41,648 nt of DNA from an uncultured bacterium (GCA_950096895.1 CATNBF010000009.1:1-41648); one strand, 5' to 3'; shown: positions 7,789 to 16,324, numbered from the stretch's first letter. Notes: a model not told the origin generated them from the sequence alone. Program-made: numbers and translations.

Positions 7789-8397
7789 TTATTTTCCCGC
7801 CCCCACACGCATTCCGGTCTTGCGATCAACCCACACCGCTTCGTCGGCGATGTCCATCATGGGCATATCCGTGCAACTATCAGAATATGACCGAACGACA
7901 TGCGGAATATATTTGTTTTCCCGTGCCCATGTGTCCAGTGCTGTTACCTTGGCCGGCCCCCAGCATAAAAATTTATATTTCCACGGCCGCGCCGGATCCA
8001 TCTGGGAACACAAAACTGCATCAAATTTCATATCGCGCACCAAACCTGGGATCAAGTAATCTGGCGATGCCGATACCAAGACCACCATGCGCCCGGCGGC
8101 ACGTTCGGCCGCCACTTGATCGCGGGCCCACCCAAATCGATCGCGCCGATGTTCTTTGATAAATCCCGGGGCAAATTTTTTAACCATACCCGGCGTCATA
8201 AAACGACGTAAATGTTCGCGCCACCATAAACCTGGGCGATTAAATAACCGTGCCACCATTGCCACACCCATCACCGGCAAAAATACCCACGGCCGCCAAG
8301 AACGCCGAAAGCAATACTTGCCAAATTCAACATTGCTGTCGCCGGCTGATAATGTCCCGTCAAAATCAAAAACAACCACATCAACTTTCTTTATCAT
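7789..8397 (-). CDS. HAD-superfamily phosphatase (SerB/IB-like)
   Basis: 202-aa haloacid-dehalogenase-fold hydrolase. Motif I is FDFDGTLS with nucleophile D11 and general acid D13. Motif II is the Ser of VSASPDY. Motif III is a lysine in the KYKFLCWGPAKV region. Motif IV is SYSDSCTDMPMM. This arrangement matches subfamily IB phosphoserine-phosphatase-like enzymes with a small helical cap (about 25-95), which in this protein includes a hydrophobic stretch. The substrate cannot be told. A promoter and an AAGGG ribosome site precede the ATG. It is divergent from the Cys-rich secreted gene at 8488. Confidence 0.85.
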   Translation of the reverse strand: MIKKVDVVVFDFDGTLSAGDSNVEFGKYCFRRSWRPWVFLPVMGVAMVARLFNRPGLWWREHLRRFMTPGMVKKFAPGFIKEHRRDRFGWARDQVAAERAAGRMVVLVSASPDYLIPGLVRDMKFDAVLCSQMDPARPWKYKFLCWGPAKVTALDTWARENKYIPHVVRSYSDSCTDMPMMDIADEAVWVDRKTGMRVGAGK

Positions 8398-8433
8398 GTA
8401 TACATACCCTTTTGGTTAAAATATTGTGGGGGC

Positions 8434-8462
8434 ATTATAACAACGATTTTATTAGACCGCAA
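8434..8462 (-). promoter_or_regulatory. Promoter of the HAD phosphatase gene
   Basis: On the minus strand, TTGCGG (8457-8462), a 17-base spacer and TATAAT (8434-8439), followed by a leader of about 30 nt with an AAAAGGG ribosome site before the ATG at 8397. Confidence 0.65.
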
Positions 8463-8472
8463 ACTTTATATT

Positions 8473-8481
8473 TGCTATAAT
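8473..8481 (+). promoter_or_regulatory. Extended -10 promoter of the 8488 gene
   Basis: TGCTATAAT, an extended -10 element, ends six bases before the ATG at 8488. No good -35 is seen, as is common with extended -10 promoters. There is no room for a ribosome binding site, so a leaderless mRNA is predicted. Confidence 0.55.
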
Positions 8482-8487
8482 GGCCGC

Positions 8488-8925
8488 ATGAATTTCAAAC
8501 AATTATTATCTTTTTTTGCTATATCGGCCGGTTTATGCCATGGGGCAATGGCCTGGGATTGCAGTACAGATTACGATTGCCCCCCAGATCAGGCCTATTG
8601 CTGTTCATCAAATCATACCTGTTTCAACCCAAACTATGAAACATGTGATACAGGCGGCGGTCAACATAGCCCGTGTACAGATACCACCAACTGTAACGAA
8701 GGGTATTATTGCCAGATGACCAGTGGTTCAACCAGTGGCACGTGTCAACCATTGCCTGATTGTGAACCGGGATATTTTGGTCTGACCACATGCGCCCCAT
8801 GCCCTGTGCCTGGGACATCCAGCTTTGCATCATTTAATATTACCCAGTGTTATATTCCCGCCGGCCAAATTGTATCGGATAATACCGGAAAATATAAATA
8901 CGCATCAAAATGTTATTATAAATAA
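8488..8925 (+). CDS. Secreted cysteine-rich protein with EB/EGF-like modules
   Basis: 145-aa protein with a signal peptide (residues 1-22, cleavage after HGAMA). The mature part has about 19 cysteines in short-spaced groups (DCPPDQAYCCSSNHTC, PCTDTTNCNEGYYC, DCEPGYFGLTTCAPCP), a pattern like disulfide-bonded EB or EGF/GCC2-type modules, unusual in bacteria. The C-terminal KYKYASKCYYK has no anchor, so it is periplasmic, outer-membrane-associated or secreted. It is monocistronic: its own extended -10 promoter lies before it and a terminator directly after. Function unknown; eukaryotic resemblance may be convergence. Confidence 0.8.
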   Translation: MNFKQLLSFFAISAGLCHGAMAWDCSTDYDCPPDQAYCCSSNHTCFNPNYETCDTGGGQHSPCTDTTNCNEGYYCQMTSGSTSGTCQPLPDCEPGYFGLTTCAPCPVPGTSSFASFNITQCYIPAGQIVSDNTGKYKYASKCYYK

Positions 8926-8949
8926 AAAATCCGCCAAATGGCGGATTTT
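8926..8949. terminator. Bidirectional terminator between the 8488 gene and the RND pump
   Basis: AAAATCCGCC-AAAT-GGCGGATTTT, a perfect 10-bp stem with A/T runs on both sides, placed between two convergent stop codons. It serves both strands. Confidence 0.85.
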
Positions 8950-8953
8950 CTGA

Positions 8954-11900
8954 TTACTTGCGCTTTATCAAATGCCGTAACCGTTCCATCAAAAAGAACA
9001 GTGACGGGGTCAACGCGAACGTCCATACCAACGACGCCGCCATCCCACCAATCATCACCGCGGCCATCGCAACCTTCATCCCGTCGGTCGACCACATCTG
9101 GGGCAGCATCCCAGTAATAATCGCGATTGATGTCATTAAAATCATGGCCTTTTTATCAACCATTTCTGCCCACAAGGCATCAAACGCGCTTTCGCCATTA
9201 CGAATGCGATTAATGGTCGGTTCCAAAACCAAGATGTTATTATTCACCACCAATCCCACCAACATAACGAACGCCAACATCGCCCCAACATTCATCGATG
9301 CCCCCGACATGAACATCATGATAAACACCCCGGCAAACGATGTCAGAATCGATGTTGCAATCGTTAACGGATGCCCCAGTGAATTCAATATCGCCGCCAA
9401 CAACATGAACGTCAATATGGTCGCCAACATAAACGCAGTACCGATTTCACCGGTTGTCTCGTCTTGGGTCTCACTCATGCCACCAAACTGGGCATAGTAT
9501 CCCGGCTGCCATTCAATTTGATCCAATGCCGCCTGAATTTTCTGTTGCACAGGCCCCATCGTTGATTTACCAATATTGATATCAATTTCGGTAATTCTGT
9601 TTTTATCCAAACGACGGATTTCAGATGTTGCCGGCACACTGGAAATATCCCCCAGTTCGGCCAACGCCACCATCCCTTTTTGTGAATTCACATAAACATT
9701 GTCAAACAATGCCGCCGTCTTGAACGGTGCCGCAAATTCCAAGATAATGGGATATTCTTCGCCCGCTTCCTTGTACTTGTAATCATCGTTCCCAAACAGT
9801 GCCGTACGCAATGTTGTCCCGGCATAGGCATTTTGAATCCCCCATGAATTCATCTTGTCTTCATCTGGGACAAATTGAATTTCATTGTTGGGAACTTGTT
9901 GTGCCATAACAGCCGTTGCGATTTCCGGAATCTGATTAACCATATCCAAAATCTGGGTGGCATAAACCTGGCGCACGGCATCGTCATCGCCATAGATATT
10001 CAAGACCATATCCGATGTGCTGGATGAAGACATCCCGGCACCGGCACGAACTTGGATTTCTGCATCCGGAATTTCTGATAACTTTGGCAACATTTGCCGT
10101 GCCAATTTTTTATCCGATATCCGACGCTTGCCTAATTCACGCAAGTCCACCTTGACCGTTATATTTTGCAGCCCATTTTCACCGATCTTTACCGTTGTTG
10201 CCACAACATCTGGAAATTCACGTAACGTGTTTTCAATCTGGGCGGCGATGTGTTGCGACTTTTCAAATGTCGCACCCATCGGGGCACGGGCCGTGATGGT
10301 GATTTCATTATTATCGGTCGCCGGCGAGAATTCATTTCCCACAAATTTCATCATCATCGCCGATCCAATCAAGACCAAGAACGCCATCCCAACCACGCGT
10401 CCAGAGTGCGCATATTGATATTCAAACCAACGACGCATATGTGTCTTTTTCGCGTTTTTGTTTTCCCGAATGGCGGCCCGCGCTTCTTTCTTGGGATCAA
10501 CCTTGTCATCCGATGTCAGACGCAAAAACTTTGCAATCATCATCGGTGTTAATGTAAACGAGAAGATCAATGATAACAGTGTCAGATACACAACCGTCAA
10601 CCCAAATTGGACCATGAATTGTCCCACAATACCGCCCATAAAGGCCAACGGCATAAACACCACAACGTTCGTGCCGACACCGGCCAGAACCGATACCGCA
10701 ACCTTTTTGGTTCCATCAATGGCTGCTGTCTCTGGATCTTTGCCCATACGCATTTGCTGTAACGCAGATTCAATCAAAATAATCGCATTCGACACCAATG
10801 TCCCCAATGCCGACGAATACGCCAACAGGGTCATCGCATTGATGGTAAAACCACTGCCGTCCATAAAGAAGAAGCCTGCAACTAATGATGCCGGAATCAC
10901 AACACCGGCGATAATGGTTGACCGCCAATTGCGCGTAAACACCAACAAAACCAATACCGTAAAGATAATTCCCAAAACGATACCCCAAATGGTGCTGTAC
11001 GTTTCATCGGCAATCGAAATCGATGAATCAGACGCAATCAGCATTTCCGCATCGGCAAAGCGTTTTTTAATATCCATCTGAAATTCTGGTAAACGCCGAC
11101 GCAGTTCTTCGGAAATCTTGATCGCATTACCATCTGATGCCTTGACCACAGATGCAATCACAACGTCTTGGCCATTATAACGTGCACCCGTTTCGGCATC
11201 ACGCGCGGCATCGGTTACCGTGGCAATATCAGATATTTTGAAATTCTGGCCTTCCATGGTGACAACTTGCAGATTTTCAATTTCATCAATGGATGCAAAT
11301 TCACCAATAAAACGTACATTCGATGATGCGGTACCGGCTTCGATCTTGCCGCCAGGAACGTTTAAGTTCTTATTTCCCAACGCCGATACAATGTCCATAA
11401 TGGTGACCCCACGTGCCGCCATCTGGTCTGGATCCATCGCAATACGAACCGCCCGTTCACGTCCACCAAAGACCGATACACTGGCAACCCCAGAAATCCC
11501 GGTGATTTTATTCGCCAGGTTATTGTCGACATATTCTTCCAAATCACGCGCCGACGCCCCACGCAGAACAATATCCACCACAGATTCTTGTAACGGATTT
11601 AATTTTTCGACAACCGGTTGCTTTAACGCATCAGGAAAGTCAGACGCCAATGCATCAATTTTTGTTTTTACCTCTGATGCTTTGTCATTAACATTGACCC
11701 CCAGGTTAAATTCCGCCATCACATAGCCGCCGTTTTCAAACGCCCGTGACGTCAGTTTTTTTAGACCGGCAACTTCACTCATCGCATCTTCGGCCCGTTT
11801 TAATACCTGGGATTCAATTTCTGCCGGCTGGGCCCCAGGATAAACAAACTGGGCCGTCACCATTGGAAAATCCAGCGACGGTGTCCGTTCGATATTCATT

Positions 11901-11986
11901 TTTGGAAATGATACAAATCCCAACACAACCCAGAACAAAACAAACATTAATGTTGTAACCGGTCTGGTAACGAAAAATTTTAACAT
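8954..11986 (-). CDS. RND-family efflux permease lacking canonical proton-relay residues
   Basis: 1010-aa inner-membrane permease of the AcrB/HAE1 type: N-terminal TM1 (FFVTRPVTTLMFVLFWVVLG), two large periplasmic loops (about 35-330 and 545-850) and two six-helix bundles. In TM4 the usual Asp-Asp or Asp-Asn pair is Ser399-Asn400 (GTLVSNAIILIE), and the AcrB Lys940 position in TM10 is Asn915 (GLVVNNNILVLE). Asn at the second site is common in relatives, but loss of the TM4 Asp is not, so proton coupling may be altered or absent. It is last gene of the marR-tolC-adaptor-RND operon and ends at a bidirectional terminator. Substrate unknown. Confidence 0.9.
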   Translation of the reverse strand: MLKFFVTRPVTTLMFVLFWVVLGFVSFPKMNIERTPSLDFPMVTAQFVYPGAQPAEIESQVLKRAEDAMSEVAGLKKLTSRAFENGGYVMAEFNLGVNVNDKASEVKTKIDALASDFPDALKQPVVEKLNPLQESVVDIVLRGASARDLEEYVDNNLANKITGISGVASVSVFGGRERAVRIAMDPDQMAARGVTIMDIVSALGNKNLNVPGGKIEAGTASSNVRFIGEFASIDEIENLQVVTMEGQNFKISDIATVTDAARDAETGARYNGQDVVIASVVKASDGNAIKISEELRRRLPEFQMDIKKRFADAEMLIASDSSISIADETYSTIWGIVLGIIFTVLVLLVFTRNWRSTIIAGVVIPASLVAGFFFMDGSGFTINAMTLLAYSSALGTLVSNAIILIESALQQMRMGKDPETAAIDGTKKVAVSVLAGVGTNVVVFMPLAFMGGIVGQFMVQFGLTVVYLTLLSLIFSFTLTPMMIAKFLRLTSDDKVDPKKEARAAIRENKNAKKTHMRRWFEYQYAHSGRVVGMAFLVLIGSAMMMKFVGNEFSPATDNNEITITARAPMGATFEKSQHIAAQIENTLREFPDVVATTVKIGENGLQNITVKVDLRELGKRRISDKKLARQMLPKLSEIPDAEIQVRAGAGMSSSSTSDMVLNIYGDDDAVRQVYATQILDMVNQIPEIATAVMAQQVPNNEIQFVPDEDKMNSWGIQNAYAGTTLRTALFGNDDYKYKEAGEEYPIILEFAAPFKTAALFDNVYVNSQKGMVALAELGDISSVPATSEIRRLDKNRITEIDINIGKSTMGPVQQKIQAALDQIEWQPGYYAQFGGMSETQDETTGEIGTAFMLATILTFMLLAAILNSLGHPLTIATSILTSFAGVFIMMFMSGASMNVGAMLAFVMLVGLVVNNNILVLEPTINRIRNGESAFDALWAEMVDKKAMILMTSIAIITGMLPQMWSTDGMKVAMAAVMIGGMAASLVWTFALTPSLFFLMERLRHLIKRK

Positions 11987-12013
11987 GATATTACCCCCTG
12001 AACCTATGCAAAA

Positions 12014-12634
12014 TTATTTAACAATCTTGATTTTGTCGCCATCATTAACACGTGTCATGATAACGATATCTCCATCATTTAACCCGTCGGTCACATATGC
12101 CGTTGTGGCATCTTGACGCGTGACTGTGACCGGGCGACGCATCGCTTGGTCCCCAACTGCAACCATCACGTGCCCATTTTCAATCACATGAACCGGGATA
12201 AAGAAACCATCGGCGCAAAATTCTGCATATTGCAATCCATCGGCAACCCCACGTGTGCGCACCGCATGCATCCCTGTATCTAAATCAATACCCGATGCCA
12301 CCGATACAATTTCGCCATCACAGACCTTTTGACCGGTACGCAACAACGCCGCCCGTGGCCCAGAAACATAAACGCGATTATCTTTGACCGTGATCGGTTC
12401 GCGAATAACACCACTGGTGCGGGTGGCCTGGATCACTTCTACAGGAATACCAACCTGGGCCGCGGCACGTGCCGGATTATAGATTTCTAATTTGTTTTGC
12501 GCCGCGATCATCCCAAAACGAACAACCACCCAAAACGCCACCAAACCAAAGACCACAATGTAAATGATCTTTTTACCATGTTGGGATTGAACCCATGCCG
12601 CCACGCGGTCAATTAATGCCTTTATTTTTTTCAT
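12014..12634 (-). CDS. Truncated-type periplasmic adaptor (MFP/HlyD-like)
   Basis: 206-aa protein with one N-terminal membrane segment (about 22-42) and a periplasmic beta-rich part. The order SGIDLDTGMHAVRTRG, FFIPVHVIENGHVMVAVGD, VTVTRQD and DGLNDGDIVIMTRVNDGDKIKIV matches the beta-barrel and membrane-proximal domains at the C-terminal half of RND adaptors. The lipoyl domains and alpha-hairpin that contact TolC are missing: typical adaptors are 350-400 aa. The ATG at 12634 is chosen because GGGGGA lies 8 bases upstream and it sits just after the tolC stop; an in-frame start at 12667 overlaps tolC. The adaptor role is inferred from position and weak similarity. Confidence 0.78.
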   Translation of the reverse strand: MKKIKALIDRVAAWVQSQHGKKIIYIVVFGLVAFWVVVRFGMIAAQNKLEIYNPARAAAQVGIPVEVIQATRTSGVIREPITVKDNRVYVSGPRAALLRTGQKVCDGEIVSVASGIDLDTGMHAVRTRGVADGLQYAEFCADGFFIPVHVIENGHVMVAVGDQAMRRPVTVTRQDATTAYVTDGLNDGDIVIMTRVNDGDKIKIVK

Positions 12635-12638
12635 CGTT

Positions 12639-13970
12639 TTATTCCCCCAATTTTTTAACAGATTCAACCGACATTAATAATTCATATTTCGCATTCAGCA
12701 ATGCCATATCCAATTGATACAGACCCGCCGATACTTCGGCCAATTCAATCGCCGATGTCTGGCCTGCGCCAAAACGTTCCTGGGAAAATTTATACGCCTT
12801 GGCCGCCAAATCACGCGCATTTTCCAGCGTGGATAAATTCCCACGCAGATGATTATACCGTTCTATCGCCGTGTTATATTCTTCGGTGATTATCTTTTTT
12901 GACTTGTCTAAATCTTGACGCGCATTGGCCGCATCCATGGCGTCCATGGTCGCCTGGGCACGAATGGCACCGCCACTGAATATCGGCATCTGCAAGGCCA
13001 ATCCCCAATACGCCGATTGTGATCCAGATTTATCAAACATCGTATCGTATTCGTTGCCCATGGCATAAAAGCTATACGATGCCGTCGCCGCCAATGTCGG
13101 CAGATATTCGGCCCGGGATGATTTAGCCTTGGATTCATACATCTTTACCTGTTGCGTCAAGATATCCCATTGCGGATTATTTTTAATTTCACCCGCATCC
13201 AGAATGGCAAACTTGTCCGGCATCTTATCCGTCAACCGCAATGTTTCTTGCATATCAATCCCCGCCAGAATTTTTAGCATTCTATGCGCCGTATCACGAT
13301 TAAACTTTGCATTCGACAGATTGATTTTCTTGGTCGCAATATCTGATTCAATTTTAACCAAATTACTGCGGTTCGCACGTCCCGCCGATGTCAGCTTTTT
13401 TCGCGCCACCTCTGCCGCGTCCAAGTCACCTTGGGCAATATCAACAATCTCGTCTGTCATGCGTGCGGTCCAATAAATATCTGCCGCACTGTATTTCACC
13501 GCCCGCCGGGTTAATTCACGTGACGCCTCTGTCATCTTGATTGCAGACTTAACACTTTTAACCGCATTTCCAATTTTTCCAAATGTATAAATCGGCTGGG
13601 TCATGGATACACCAACAGAAAACATATTATCCGGAATTTCCAGATAAATATCTTTGTCCCCCAAAGATTGATCAATCATCGCCCCAATTTGTGACGGTAA
13701 TGTAAATCCACTGGCCTTGGATGGATTTTCAACATTGATCATGTTCATATAAGACGCCGTTGCATCAATGTGAAACCAACGATTTGCATTCACCGATTTT
13801 AATTGTGCTTCGGCCTTTTTAATATTGATATCCGCCTTTTTCAGATCTTCGGATTCCGCCATGATTCTTTCAATCGCATCATTCAAAGATAAATCCAGCG
13901 CGTACGAATTCTGGGCACAAAAAGCCACCCCGCACAACGCCATCGCCAGCGTGCGTTTCATATTATGCAT
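12639..13970 (-). CDS. TolC-family outer-membrane efflux protein
   Basis: 443-aa outer-membrane factor with signal peptide (residues 1-24, cut near NSYA-LDL). Two internally similar halves carry long amphipathic helices and short beta-strands: LSLNDAIERIM opens repeat 1, SVGVSMTQPIYTFGKIG ends its barrel strand, and repeat 2 has WGLALQMPIFSGGAIRAQ, the usual P-I-(F/Y)-x-G landmarks. It should form the trimeric channel through which the RND pump exports. The start overlaps the marR stop by 8 nt; an alternative ATG lies 9 bases further in. The adaptor gene begins five bases after its stop. Confidence 0.92.
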   Translation of the reverse strand: MHNMKRTLAMALCGVAFCAQNSYALDLSLNDAIERIMAESEDLKKADINIKKAEAQLKSVNANRWFHIDATASYMNMINVENPSKASGFTLPSQIGAMIDQSLGDKDIYLEIPDNMFSVGVSMTQPIYTFGKIGNAVKSVKSAIKMTEASRELTRRAVKYSAADIYWTARMTDEIVDIAQGDLDAAEVARKKLTSAGRANRSNLVKIESDIATKKINLSNAKFNRDTAHRMLKILAGIDMQETLRLTDKMPDKFAILDAGEIKNNPQWDILTQQVKMYESKAKSSRAEYLPTLAATASYSFYAMGNEYDTMFDKSGSQSAYWGLALQMPIFSGGAIRAQATMDAMDAANARQDLDKSKKIITEEYNTAIERYNHLRGNLSTLENARDLAAKAYKFSQERFGAGQTSAIELAEVSAGLYQLDMALLNAKYELLMSVESVKKLGE

Positions 13971-14412
13971 TTTTTTCAGACTCCATATTTCTTAAAATTT
14001 CTGCCATCGTGCGTAACGCGCCAGTCAGCTTTTCTTCATCATCGCGCGAAATACCACGGAATAAATTTTCTAAACCATCGCGAAATTTATCCATCGCAGC
14101 CAAGGCCATTTTTTCACCCGCCGGGGTGCATTGATACCATATGTTGCGCCGATCGTTGTCATCAACCGTACGCGCAACCAAACCATCACGTTCTAACTTG
14201 CGAAACGTGGCACATAAATTTGGTGTCGATATGTTTTCACGACGCGCAATGTCTTTCAATCGCGACGCCCGACCATACAAACGCACCAAGACCAGCAATT
14301 GCTGGCGCGGGATCGATGATACACCGCCCTGGGCGGCACGTAACCGTTCCCCCATTCGGTCCAATGTCAAAATATTTTCTTCCATCAGACGAACAAATTC
14401 CTTGCGTGGCAT
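13963..14412 (-). CDS. MarR-family transcriptional regulator
   Basis: 149-aa winged-helix regulator. The recognition region SRLKDIARRENISTPNLCATFRKLERDGLV and the wing ARTVDDNDRRNIWYQCTPAGEKM match the MarR fold (the D-x-R-R wing motif is intact). N- and C-terminal helices would form the dimer interface. First gene of the efflux operon, overlapping tolC, so it most likely autoregulates and controls the pump. A clear promoter lies upstream, and a 10-bp perfect inverted repeat brackets its -10 box, a probable operator. AGGAGA-like GGAGA precedes the ATG at 7-base spacing. Confidence 0.92.
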   Translation of the reverse strand: MPRKEFVRLMEENILTLDRMGERLRAAQGGVSSIPRQQLLVLVRLYGRASRLKDIARRENISTPNLCATFRKLERDGLVARTVDDNDRRNIWYQCTPAGEKMALAAMDKFRDGLENLFRGISRDDEEKLTGALRTMAEILRNMESEKNA

Positions 14413-14449
14413 TGCATTCTCCGTTATAATAAAAAAGGTTTAAGCATTT

Positions 14450-14484
14450 TTATTAAAAACGTGAATCATTATATTTTTTAATAA
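14450..14484. promoter_or_regulatory. Inverted repeat over the -10 box, probable MarR operator
   Basis: TTATTAAAAA (14450-14459) and TTTTTAATAA (14475-14484) are perfect 10-bp inverted arms with a 15-bp centre that contains TATAAT. Binding there would block RNA polymerase. The AT-richness of the region means chance cannot be excluded. Confidence 0.5.
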
Positions 14485-14496
14485 TTATTATTGCAA
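14468..14496 (-). promoter_or_regulatory. Promoter of the marR-tolC-adaptor-RND operon
   Basis: Minus strand: TTGCAA (14491-14496), a 17-base spacer, TATAAT (14468-14473). The transcript should start near 14461, leaving a leader of about 50 nt with GGAGA before marR. Confidence 0.75.
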
Positions 14497-14567
14497 GCAA
14501 AAAATTACAATATTCCTAAAAAAAAAATTTAATTGGATCATAAATTGATTCTTTATAAACACGCATA

Positions 14568-14601
14568 TAAAAAATATCCCACGACCGCCAAGACGTGGGA
14601 T
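14568..14601 (-). terminator. Terminator of the 14620 gene
   Basis: ATCCCACG (14576-14583) pairs with CGTGGGAT (14594-14601), and on the minus strand the stem is followed by ATTTTTTAT. Confidence 0.8.
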
Positions 14602-14619
14602 TTATTTTGTTCGCACCAC

Positions 14620-16248
14620 TTATTGTGCCACATTCGGGATCAACAATTCATCATTATAATGCCCCAAGAACCGCCGCCCGGTTGCACAATAAATCTTTTG
14701 CAAAGAATCTTGATACTGACGCACTTCGGTTACCCAACGATCTTGAATATCGCTTTGTGCCCCTTGGTATCCAGATAACGCCCCCAATCCGGCCCCGGCC
14801 CCGGCCCCAATTAATGTATCTTTGGTTCGGGCACGATTGCCATAATCAATCAAGGCCCCATCGGTGGCATGTTCAACCAATGGATTAAATTCTGACAACG
14901 CATATTTCTGGGCCAGTTCATAGGCATCACCACTGTTTGTGCGGCCCCAAATTTTTGCATCGCTGCTGTGTTCGCGACGCCATTTAACCCAATCTTGACG
15001 GGTCATTCCAAACGCTTTTTCCGGCACATCCGATACCATGGCCATAATCTGCTGATCTGGGGTGCCGGCACTGGTGATCTTGACCCAAATCCCACCGTCG
15101 TTACCACTGTATCCAGGGGTCATTTCGCGATCATCCAATGTGTATTGTGTTACTTCGCCAGACAAGACTTTTGTAAACTTTTCTTCGATCGCTTCGTCAA
15201 TATCACGATAGCCATCGATAACAATCCCTGTTAAATACACCGGATTACAGTTTTCATTTTGTTCATCGCACTGAACAGCTGAATCCATGCTGATATTATA
15301 ATAGGCGGGATTTTTGCTGACATCAATGGGACGACTGATTTGCAGAACACCCCACAGACACTTTGTCCGCTTGCCCGTGGGCAACGAACATTCTTCTATG
15401 CGCATGACCTGATTATTCGATGAAACCATGTTGCCAATGGCACTGCCGGCGGCAGCATTAACGCCGGTGGATAAAATTGTATCACCGGCCACCTTGCCAC
15501 CAAATGTGTTGGCCGCCATTAATGCGCCACCCGATAATGCCCCAATGGCCGCACCTTGCATCTTGTTTTTCCCAGTGCCCAAGGCACCGTCTTTACCAAT
15601 TTCATTTTTACCGGCAAAGTTCCCCATCAAGCCGCCAATCACCGTACCCGCCGCAATTTTCAACCCGGCATTTTTCTTTTGTTCGTCATTCATAACCTGG
15701 ATAACATCATCCATTGTCGGTTCTGAATCCGCCGGAAATTCGATGTTCCCCGCCTCTAACGTATACGCTGATTCTGGAAATGCCGATATATTACACTTTA
15801 CCCCATCACCTGCCGCAACATAGGCCCGGGCCAAGACCACATCTGTCCCGCCAACACCGGTACCCACCGTGCGCATTTCAACCGTCGCAACACATGTCAT
15901 ATCCCCACCGGCATGAATCCCAACCGTTGGCCGATCCCATGCAAATTCCCCATCTGGATAAACCAAGGCACACGATTCCAAATTTGCAACCGTTGTCCCC
16001 GCATCACTGTCCCCGCGGGCAATTTTTAATGCCAAGTCTTTATTGGCCACGCGAACCGGCAAGGCATTTGCCGCATCATCACCATTGCTAATCAATGTCC
16101 CATTGGCCACCGCATTGTATGTGTTAACCGTGTTATAGGCGTCGGCATAACTGCGGGATAAATTGCCCACGCGAATGGCCGCCCCCCCATCCAGAGAATA
16201 TAATGCGCACAACATAGAACATAAATATGGTAGTGTTTTTTTTCTCAT
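14620..16248 (-). CDS. Exported glycine-zipper protein of unknown function
   Basis: 542 aa with a signal peptide (residues 1-24, MRKKTLPYLCSMLCALYSLD then GGAA). Mid-protein (about 200-285) is a long Gly/Ala segment with GxxxG-type repeats (TVIGGLMGNFAG, AAIGALSGGALMAA, AAAGSAIGNMVSS), and a second one near residue 495 (LIGAGAGAGLGALSGYQGA). Glycine zippers of this kind occur in outer-membrane-associated and membrane-inserting proteins. Between them lie a cysteine-containing beta-rich part (about 290-345) and a region around 400-480. No family is recognised. It follows a beta-barrel gene on the same strand, with a hairpin but no clear terminator between, so they may be co-expressed. Confidence 0.8.
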   Translation of the reverse strand: MRKKTLPYLCSMLCALYSLDGGAAIRVGNLSRSYADAYNTVNTYNAVANGTLISNGDDAANALPVRVANKDLALKIARGDSDAGTTVANLESCALVYPDGEFAWDRPTVGIHAGGDMTCVATVEMRTVGTGVGGTDVVLARAYVAAGDGVKCNISAFPESAYTLEAGNIEFPADSEPTMDDVIQVMNDEQKKNAGLKIAAGTVIGGLMGNFAGKNEIGKDGALGTGKNKMQGAAIGALSGGALMAANTFGGKVAGDTILSTGVNAAAGSAIGNMVSSNNQVMRIEECSLPTGKRTKCLWGVLQISRPIDVSKNPAYYNISMDSAVQCDEQNENCNPVYLTGIVIDGYRDIDEAIEEKFTKVLSGEVTQYTLDDREMTPGYSGNDGGIWVKITSAGTPDQQIMAMVSDVPEKAFGMTRQDWVKWRREHSSDAKIWGRTNSGDAYELAQKYALSEFNPLVEHATDGALIDYGNRARTKDTLIGAGAGAGLGALSGYQGAQSDIQDRWVTEVRQYQDSLQKIYCATGRRFLGHYNDELLIPNVAQ

Positions 16249-16268
16249 CTCTTACCCGCTTTGTCTGA

Positions 16269-16294
16269 CGAACCGCGCAATAACGCGCGGTTCG
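16269..16294. other. Strong hairpin between the beta-barrel gene and the glycine-zipper gene
   Basis: CGAACCGCGC-aataac-GCGCGGTTCG, a perfect 10-bp GC-rich stem. No T-tract follows on either strand, so it is more likely an mRNA-stabilising or partial attenuating structure than a true intrinsic terminator. Confidence 0.5.
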
Positions 16295-16324
16295 CAATGG
16301 TATTTTTATCTACCGGTCAACAAC

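Noticed and set aside
8958..11726. Long open frames on the plus strand across the RND gene
   Set aside because: They mirror the permease codons on the other strand and have no starts with ribosome sites.
16269..16294. Hairpin considered as an intrinsic terminator
   Set aside because: No T-tract on either strand, so recorded only as a hairpin.
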